DNA of 16,301 nucleotides from contig CAJMRN010000045.1 of assembly GCA_905215815.1 (NCBI GenBank), positions 1-16,301 on the forward strand. Direction: 5' to 3'. Shown here one piece after another: positions 11,272 through 16,301 of this stretch (position 1 is its first letter; the number at the start of each line of letters is the position of its first letter). Below the pieces are notes generated by a model. It ran no database searches and was not told the origin of the DNA. It saw nothing but the letters and a program-made list of their open reading frames with translations. Both the position numbers and the translations under genes were made by a program. Source of the DNA: an uncultured bacterium. GTDB lineage: Bacteria; Actinomycetota; Coriobacteriia; Coriobacteriales; Coriobacteriaceae.

Positions 11272-12216
11272 ATGCTCAAGTCTCCTCTCTGCGATCTGCT
11301 CGGCATCGAAAAACCCGTGTTCCAGGGTGGCATGGCCTGGATTGCCGATGCCTCGCTGGCATCTGCCGTGTCCGAGGCGGGCGGCTTAGGCATTATCGCG
11401 GCCATGAATGCCGACGCAAACTGGCTGCGCGATCAGATTCACGAGCTGCGCGCCAAGACGGATAAGCCTTTTGGCGTGAACGTCATGCTTATGAGCCCGT
11501 TTGCCGACGAGGTCGCACAGGTTGTGATCGACGAGCAAGTGCCGGTCGTCGTGACGGGTGCCGGCAATCCCACCAAGTACATGAAGGCCTGGAACGATGC
11601 AGGTATCAAGGTCATACCCGTCGTGGCTTCGGTGGCGCTGGCGCGTCTCGTGGCGCGTCGCGGAGCAACTGCCGTGGTTGCCGAGGGCACCGAATCAGGC
11701 GGCCATATTGGCGAGACCTCGACGATGCCACTGGTGCCGCAGGTTGTCGATGCAGTCGATATTCCCGTGGTTGCGGCTGGCGGCATCGCCGATGGCCGCG
11801 GCGTGGCGGCCGCTTTTATGCTCGGCGCTGTCGGCGTCCAGGTGGGAACACGCTTTCTGGTCGCAAACGAGTGCACCGTATCCGAACAGTACAAAGAGCT
11901 GGTGCTCAAGGCGGGCGACACGTCGACGCGTGCGACCGGTCGCTCGACGGGACATCCGGTTCGCGCTCTCAAGAGCCCCTTTACCAACGCGTATGCCAAG
12001 AACGAGGCGGCGGGCGCAAGCCCCGAGGAACTCGGGGCCATGGGCACGGGCGCGCTTCGTAAAGCCGCAAAGGACGGTAATTACGAAGAGGGTTCGTATT
12101 TGTGCGGACAGATTGCTGGCATGGTCAACGAGCGCCAGAGCGCACGCGAGATCGTCGACAATCTGGTCGATGGCGCCGAGCATGTCCTGAAGGGTGCGTC
12201 CGCATGGGTAGCGTAG
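11272..12216 (+). CDS. fabK: Enoyl-ACP reductase II (FMN-dependent)
   Basis: This 314-residue flavoprotein performs the last reduction of each elongation cycle, trans-2-enoyl-ACP to acyl-ACP, using FMN and NAD(P)H. It has the nitronate-monooxygenase/FabK fold signatures: FQGGMAWI near the N-terminus, GAGNP, EGTESGGHIGE with H145 (matching the essential His144 of pneumococcal FabK), AGGIADGRG and GVQVGTRF for FMN phosphate binding. A GTG at 11269 overlaps the acpP stop and reads GTG-ATG; I prefer ATG 11272, eight bases after GGAG. FabK is unrelated to FabI and is known to be insensitive to triclosan. A nitronate monooxygenase is the main alternative, but the position inside the fab operon argues for FabK. 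Confidence 0.93.
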   Translation: MLKSPLCDLLGIEKPVFQGGMAWIADASLASAVSEAGGLGIIAAMNADANWLRDQIHELRAKTDKPFGVNVMLMSPFADEVAQVVIDEQVPVVVTGAGNPTKYMKAWNDAGIKVIPVVASVALARLVARRGATAVVAEGTESGGHIGETSTMPLVPQVVDAVDIPVVAAGGIADGRGVAAAFMLGAVGVQVGTRFLVANECTVSEQYKELVLKAGDTSTRATGRSTGHPVRALKSPFTNAYAKNEAAGASPEELGAMGTGALRKAAKDGNYEEGSYLCGQIAGMVNERQSAREIVDNLVDGAEHVLKGASAWVA

Positions 12217-13130
12217 CGTTTCTGTTTGCCGGTCAGGGTGCCCAGCACCCCGCGATGGGCGTCGACCTCATCGAAGCATCGCCGGCGGCTGCCGAGGGGT
12301 TTGCAATCGCCGATGAGGTGCGCCCGGGGACCAGCGAGCAGTGTCGGAGCGCCTCGAAAGAGGAGCTCTCGCAGACCGAGAACACGCAGCCTTGCGTGTT
12401 CGTGCACGACTTGGCTGTCGCCGTCGCCCTGCGCGAGCGCGGCGTGGTGCCTGCCGCCTGTGCGGGATTCTCGCTGGGCGAGGTCGCTGCACTCACCTTT
12501 GCGGGGGCATTCGATACACGAGCGGGTTTTGAGCTCGTGTGTAAGCGCGCGGCGCTTATGGCCGCGGCGGCCGAGCGTCACCCCGGCGGCATGCGCGCCG
12601 TCATCAAGCTCGATGCGGCGCAAGTCGAGAACCTGGCTGCGCAGGCCGGCGAGGACTGCTGGCCGGTCAACTACAACAGCCCGCAGCAGACGGTTGTTGC
12701 CGGAGCGCCCGAGGCACTGCAGGAGCTCGACGTCCTAGTAAAAGAGGCCGGCGGCCGCGCTATGAAAGTCGCGGTGTCGGGTGCATTTCATAGCCCCTAT
12801 ATGGCCGAGGCGACTGAGGGGCTGGCGACGTATATCCAAGCCGGTCACGCGCCGTCCCCGCTGCTGATTCCGGTCATGGCAAACATGACGGCGGCGCCCT
12901 ATCCGGCGGACCCGCGAGCAATGTCGGATGTCTTGGCCAACCAGGTGAGCCATGCCGTGCGCTGGGTCGACACGCTGCATACTCTGCAGGATCAGGGTAT
13001 CGACACGTTTATTGAGGTCGGCCCCGGCAAAACGCTGTCGGGCCTGGTCAAGCGTACGCTGAGCGACGTTCGTGTGTATTCGTGCGAAACGGCCGAGCAG
13101 GTCGCAGCTATTGCCGACGAGCTCGCATAG
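12204..13130 (+). CDS. fabD: Malonyl-CoA:ACP transacylase
   Basis: This 308-residue acyltransferase moves malonyl groups from CoA to ACP to feed elongation. It begins MGSVAFLFAGQGAQ, with the GQGAQ motif at 10-14, has the nucleophile S90 in GFSLGE, and the partner H196 in SGAFHSPYM. The start overlaps the end of fabK by 13 bases in another frame, implying translational coupling; an AAGGG sequence (12190-12194) may serve as a weak ribosome site. The frame is open upstream inside fabK, but without family similarity. The C-terminal EVGPGKTLSGLVKR motif is present, so the gene is complete. Confidence 0.96.
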   Translation: MGSVAFLFAGQGAQHPAMGVDLIEASPAAAEGFAIADEVRPGTSEQCRSASKEELSQTENTQPCVFVHDLAVAVALRERGVVPAACAGFSLGEVAALTFAGAFDTRAGFELVCKRAALMAAAAERHPGGMRAVIKLDAAQVENLAAQAGEDCWPVNYNSPQQTVVAGAPEALQELDVLVKEAGGRAMKVAVSGAFHSPYMAEATEGLATYIQAGHAPSPLLIPVMANMTAAPYPADPRAMSDVLANQVSHAVRWVDTLHTLQDQGIDTFIEVGPGKTLSGLVKRTLSDVRVYSCETAEQVAAIADELA

Positions 13131-13160
13131 TCCACAGGGCTGTAACCCGAAAGGAATGAC

Positions 13161-13934
13161 ATGGGCAACTTGAACAACGGCGCGCTCGAGCGCAACGACT
13201 CACGTCGCGTGGCACTGGTCACGGGCGGCTCGCGGGGTATCGGCCGCGCCTGCGCTGTCGGTCTGGCGGAGGACAGCTTTGATATCGCCGTCGTCTATGC
13301 CGGTGGCGTCGATGCGGCGCGCGAGACGTGCGAAGCCTGCGCGGCCGCTGGTGCCACAGCTCGCGCGTATCAATGCGATGTGGCCGACCCCGCTGCCGTC
13401 AACGCATGCATGGAGACGGTCCTCAACGACTTTGGCTCCATTTGGGCGCTCGTCAACAACGCCGGCATCACGCGCGACGGCCTGCTCATGCGTATGGGTG
13501 ACGATGCCTTCGACCGCGTGCTCGATGTCAATCTCAAGGGCACGTTCAATACGACGCGCGCGCTCACCAAGACCTTTATGCGCCAGCGCGGCGGTTGCGT
13601 CATCAACATGAGCTCGGTTGTGGGCCTGATGGGCAATGCCGGGCAGGCCAACTACGCTGCCTCCAAGGCGGGCGTGATCGGCCTGACCAAGGCGGTGGCG
13701 CGCGAGCTTGCGCCCCGCGGCGTTCGAGTGAACGCGGTTGCCCCCGGGTTTGTCGAGACGGATATGACGGCAAAGCTCTCGGAAAAGGTTCGCGCGGCAA
13801 CCGAGGAGCAGATTCCCCTTAAGCGTATGGCGCAGCCCGAGGAGGTGGCCGGTGTGGTGCGCTTTTTAGCGAGCGATGCGGCTGCCTACATTACGGGCGA
13901 GGTCGTGCGCGTCGACGGCGGAATGGCGATGTAG
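13161..13934 (+). CDS. fabG: 3-oxoacyl-ACP reductase
   Basis: This 257-residue short-chain dehydrogenase reduces 3-ketoacyl-ACP to 3-hydroxyacyl-ACP with NADPH. The cofactor motif TGGSRGIG is at 21-28, NNAG follows the fourth strand, and the catalytic residues are S152 (NMSSVVG), Y165 and K169 (NYAASKAG). The C-terminal TGEVVRVDGGMAM is typical of FabG. ATG 13161 follows AAAGGA (13150-13155). This adds about 10 residues before the first strand compared with E. coli FabG. It is separated from fabD by 30 bases. The SDR family is broad, but the operon position settles the role. Confidence 0.96.
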   Translation: MGNLNNGALERNDSRRVALVTGGSRGIGRACAVGLAEDSFDIAVVYAGGVDAARETCEACAAAGATARAYQCDVADPAAVNACMETVLNDFGSIWALVNNAGITRDGLLMRMGDDAFDRVLDVNLKGTFNTTRALTKTFMRQRGGCVINMSSVVGLMGNAGQANYAASKAGVIGLTKAVARELAPRGVRVNAVAPGFVETDMTAKLSEKVRAATEEQIPLKRMAQPEEVAGVVRFLASDAAAYITGEVVRVDGGMAM

Positions 13935-13973
13935 AAACCAGAGCCGAAGAACGGCTTGGATGAGGAGACCATG

Positions 13974-15221
13974 ATGGAACAGAGAGTTGCAATCACCGGC
14001 ATCGGTGCCGTATCGCCGCTCGGCAACACCGCGCTTGCCACCTGGGCGGCAATGTGCGCCGGCACGTGTGGCATCGGCCCGATCACGCACTTCGATACCG
14101 ATGCGTTTGCCGTTAAGGTGGCGGCCGAGGTCAAGGGCTTTGACGGCAACGAGTACTTTGGCAAGCGTGACGCCAAGCACCTGGACCCCTGCGTTCAGTT
14201 TGCCCTGGCAGCGTCGGACGAGGCCATGCACGATGCGGGCTTTGATGTCGAGGGCACCATCGATTGCGAGCGCCTGGGCGTCTACGTGGGTTCAGGCGTG
14301 GGCGGCATGCAGACGCTTGTCGACAACGTTCACACGATCGCCGATCGCGGGCCTCGTCGCGCATCGCCCTATATGATCGCGATAATGATCCCCAACATGG
14401 CATCGGGCAATATCGCGATCCGTCACAAGGCAAAGGGCCCGACCCTGCCCGTGGTGACCGCGTGCGCGACCTCGGCCCATGCCGTGGGCGAGGCGTTCCG
14501 CGCCATCAAGCACGGCTATGCCGATGCAATCCTGGCTGGCGGCGCCGAGGCCGCAATCATCCCCGATGCCGTTGCGGGCTTTACGTCCTGCCGTGCTCTC
14601 ACCACTAATCCTGACCCGTCGACGGCATGCCGTCCGTTCGATGCAGACCGCGACGGCTTTGTGATGGGCGAAGGCGCCTGTGTGCTCGTGCTCGAGGGCA
14701 TGGAGCACGCACAGGCCCGCGGTGCACACATTTATGCCGAGGTCGTGGGCTACGGCAACACCGATGACGCCTATCACATCACGAGCCCCGACCCGGACGC
14801 GGCAGGTATTGCCCGTGCGATATCGCTGGCGGTGGCCGAGGGCGACGTTAAGCCTTCCGAGGGCCTCTACATCAATGCCCACGGCACCTCGACCAAACTC
14901 AACGATTCGTCCGAGACGGCGGGCATCAAACGGGCGCTCGGCGAGGATGCGGCACGCGCCGCGCACGTCTCGTCGACCAAGTCGATGACCGGCCATATGA
15001 TCGGTGCCACGGGCGCCATCGAGGTCATGGCATGTGCCATGGCGCTCGAGCAGGGCGTGGTGCCGCCGACCATTAACTACCACACGCCCGATCCCGCCTG
15101 CGATCTTGATTACACGCCCAATCGCGCGGTTCGCGCCGACCTTACCTGGGCGCTTTCGACCAACCTGGGCTTTGGCGGACACAATGCCGCCATCGCACTG
15201 CGTAGATATACGAGGAGCTAG
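13974..15221 (+). CDS. fabF: Beta-ketoacyl-ACP synthase II (KAS II)
   Basis: This 415-residue condensing enzyme extends acyl-ACP chains by two carbons with malonyl-ACP. The Cys-His-His triad is C164 (VTACATSAH), H303 (NAHGTSTKLND) and H341 (SMTGHMIGATGA), almost the same numbers as E. coli FabF. Starts at TTG 13956, ATG 13971 and ATG 13974 are in frame; 13974 lies six bases after GAGGAG (13962-13967) and gives the usual MEQRVAITGIG opening. A five-base-pair hairpin (13942-13956) sits just before that ribosome site. It is the only elongating KAS in the window, so it may handle all chain lengths unless others exist elsewhere. Confidence 0.96.
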   Translation: MEQRVAITGIGAVSPLGNTALATWAAMCAGTCGIGPITHFDTDAFAVKVAAEVKGFDGNEYFGKRDAKHLDPCVQFALAASDEAMHDAGFDVEGTIDCERLGVYVGSGVGGMQTLVDNVHTIADRGPRRASPYMIAIMIPNMASGNIAIRHKAKGPTLPVVTACATSAHAVGEAFRAIKHGYADAILAGGAEAAIIPDAVAGFTSCRALTTNPDPSTACRPFDADRDGFVMGEGACVLVLEGMEHAQARGAHIYAEVVGYGNTDDAYHITSPDPDAAGIARAISLAVAEGDVKPSEGLYINAHGTSTKLNDSSETAGIKRALGEDAARAAHVSSTKSMTGHMIGATGAIEVMACAMALEQGVVPPTINYHTPDPACDLDYTPNRAVRADLTWALSTNLGFGGHNAAIALRRYTRS

Positions 15222-15224
15222 AGC

Positions 15225-15701
15225 ATGGATTCCAAAAGACTTGCCGAGATAGCCGATGTGATGGAGGACCGCGGCCTCACGCGCGTGCGTGTTGAGGAGC
15301 CCGATGGCACCGCGGTCGAGCTCGAGCGCGCGAGTGCCGCGCAGCCGGTTGCCGTGCCCATGCCTATGCCGGGTGCCGTGACTGCTCCGGCGGTGGCTCC
15401 TGTCGCCATGCCTGCCACCGCACCGGAACCCGCCGCGCAGACACCTGCCGCCGTGTCGGAGCCTAAGGGCACCGAGGTGACTGCTCCCATGGTCGGCGTT
15501 TTCTATGCTGCCCCGGCGCCGGGCGACGAGCCGTTTGTGCGCGTGGGCTCCAAGGTCAAGGCCGGCGAGACCCTCTGCATCATCGAGGCCATGAAGGTTC
15601 TCAACGAGGTGACGGCCGAGGCAGACGGCGAGGTGCTCGAGATCTGCGTGGCCGACGGCGACCTCGTGGAGTTTGGCAGCTGCCTCATGAGGATCGGATA
15701 G
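15225..15701 (+). CDS. accB: Biotin carboxyl carrier protein of acetyl-CoA carboxylase
   Basis: This 158-residue protein carries biotin between the carboxylase and transferase halves of acetyl-CoA carboxylase. It has an N-terminal segment (MDSKRLAEIADVMEDRGLTRVRVEE), an Ala/Pro/Val-rich flexible linker (about residues 38-82, with MPMPMPG), and a C-terminal biotinyl domain with the biotin-acceptor Lys124 in EAMKVLNEV. ATG 15225 lies seven bases after GAGGAG (15212-15217) and three bases after the fabF stop. The predicted modifying enzyme is the BirA encoded at 9068-9844. The linked fabZ and accC support a role in malonyl-CoA supply over other biotin carriers. Confidence 0.95.
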   Translation: MDSKRLAEIADVMEDRGLTRVRVEEPDGTAVELERASAAQPVAVPMPMPGAVTAPAVAPVAMPATAPEPAAQTPAAVSEPKGTEVTAPMVGVFYAAPAPGDEPFVRVGSKVKAGETLCIIEAMKVLNEVTAEADGEVLEICVADGDLVEFGSCLMRIG

Positions 15702-15710
15702 GTGATATCC

Positions 15711-16133
15711 ATGAACAAAGAAGAGCTCAAGAAGCTGTTGCCGCATCGTGAGCCGATGCTTTTGCTTGACGAAGCCGAGCTGGTGGGCGACGAGGCCCAC
15801 GGCAAGATCACGATTACGGGCGACGAGTACTTTTTGCAGGGGCATTTTCCGGGAAACCCGGTGGTCCCCGGCGTGATTCAGTGCGAGATGCTCGCCCAGA
15901 ACTGCTGCGTGCTGCTGATGGGCGATGAGGAGGCGCGCGGCGCGACGCCGTTCTACACGAGTCTGGACAAGGTGCGCTTTAAGCGTCCGGTGCGCCCGGG
16001 CGACACGGTGAATCTGGTGTGCTCCATCACGCGTGCGCGCGGGCCGTTCCGCTTTGCGACAGGTACTGCGAGCGTTAACGGTGAGGTTTGCTGCCGCGCC
16101 GATATGTCTTTTGCACTCATGCACGAAAAGTAG
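15711..16133 (+). CDS. fabZ: 3-hydroxyacyl-ACP dehydratase
   Basis: This 140-residue hot-dog-fold enzyme removes water from 3-hydroxyacyl-ACP to give trans-2-enoyl-ACP. It has the HREPMLLLDE opening and the active-site motif GHFPGNPVVPGVIQCEMLAQ, with catalytic H45 and E59 spaced 14 apart as in E. coli FabZ. A GTG at 15702, right after the accB stop, is in frame. ATG 15711 is preferred because it gives the family's usual N-terminus and has AGGTGA (15700-15705) upstream. FabZ normally does not isomerise double bonds, so on its own it does not explain unsaturated fatty-acid synthesis. Confidence 0.95.
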   Translation: MNKEELKKLLPHREPMLLLDEAELVGDEAHGKITITGDEYFLQGHFPGNPVVPGVIQCEMLAQNCCVLLMGDEEARGATPFYTSLDKVRFKRPVRPGDTVNLVCSITRARGPFRFATGTASVNGEVCCRADMSFALMHEK

Positions 16134-16143
16134 GGAAGTTTTC

Positions 16144-16301
16144 ATGTTCGACAAAGTGCTCATCGCCAACCGCGGCGAAGTCGCGGTCCGTGTTATCCGC
16201 GCGTGCCGCGATATGGGCATCAAGACCGTCGCCGTTTATTCCACGGTCGATGCGGACGCGTTGCACGTGCAGCTTGCCGACGAGGCGTATTGCATCGGCG
16301 G
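16144..16301 (+). CDS. accC: Biotin carboxylase subunit of acetyl-CoA carboxylase, N-terminal part (partial, runs off window)
   Basis: Only the first 52 codons lie in the window. The sequence MFDKVLIANRGEVAVRVIRAC is the hallmark N-terminus of biotin carboxylases, followed by GIKTVAVYSTVDADALHVQLADEAYCIGG. The enzyme carboxylates biotin on AccB using ATP and bicarbonate. ATG 16144 follows GGGAAG close to the fabZ stop, with a 10-base gap. The same N-terminus occurs in pyruvate and propionyl-CoA carboxylases, but accB and fabZ next to it favour AccC. accD and accA are expected beyond the window edge. Confidence 0.93.
   Translation, partial: MFDKVLIANRGEVAVRVIRACRDMGIKTVAVYSTVDADALHVQLADEAYCIG

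Noticed and set aside
13956..13971. TTG 13956 or ATG 13971 as the fabF start
   Set aside because: TTG 13956 has no ribosome site upstream, and ATG 13971 is only three bases from GAGGAG. ATG 13974 has proper spacing and the family N-terminus.
15345..15480. Low-complexity Ala/Pro/Val/Met repeats in accB
   Set aside because: This is the normal flexible linker of biotin carboxyl carrier proteins, not an unusual repeat.
14292..16223. A 643-codon open frame on the minus strand opposite fabF, accB and fabZ
   Set aside because: It spans three certain genes in antisense, is rich in His/Arg/Gly, and shows no recognisable domain. It is an artefact of high GC content at third codon positions.

Overview
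This window is about 16.3 kb of GC-rich chromosomal DNA holding only core genes. It suggests an anaerobic actinobacterium of the Coriobacteriia, Collinsella-like. The reasons are an actinobacterial-type RpoC, TTG and GTG starts, clean AAGGAG-type ribosome sites, and a fatty-acid cluster with FabK in the gene order familiar from streptococci. The genus assignment is inference. I see no phage, insertion sequence, CRISPR array, tRNA or rRNA.

Layout. (1) 1-5100, plus strand: the 3' end of rpoB and complete rpoC, closed by a strong intrinsic terminator. (2) 5101-5539, a 439-base stretch with no gene: that terminator, a large 137-base inverted repeat with 35-base arms, a near-consensus promoter, and the rpsL leader. 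(3) 5540-8952, plus strand: a shortened str operon rpsL-rpsG-fusA followed directly by rpsJ. No tuf gene is present, and a terminator follows rpsJ, so rpsJ is separated from the rest of the S10 operon. (4) 9068-9844, minus strand: a single-domain biotin-protein ligase (birA), convergent with rpsJ and divergent from the fatty-acid genes. (5) 9845-10020: the divergent control region, with a 19-base sequence present twice (18/19 identical, 48 bases apart), one copy on each side of a probable -10 box. (6) 10021-16301, plus strand: fabH-acpP-fabK-fabD-fabG-fabF-accB-fabZ-accC (accC cut by the window edge), tightly packed and probably one operon.

How the genes work together. The first half makes the RNA polymerase large subunits and key translation parts. 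The second half is a nearly complete type II fatty-acid synthase plus the start of acetyl-CoA carboxylase. BirA would attach biotin to AccB, AccC would carboxylate that biotin, FabD would move malonyl units to AcpP, FabH would start the chain, and FabF, FabG, FabZ and FabK would run the elongation cycle.

The most unusual points are: RpoC carries a C-terminal extension with a domain that aligns without gaps to the C-terminal domain of the RNA polymerase alpha subunit and keeps most of its DNA-contact residues; ribosomal protein S12 has Arg at position 88, where Lys is normal and where Lys-to-Arg gives streptomycin resistance in other bacteria; the large palindrome sits between rpoC and rpsL; and a paired operator-like repeat sits in front of fabH.
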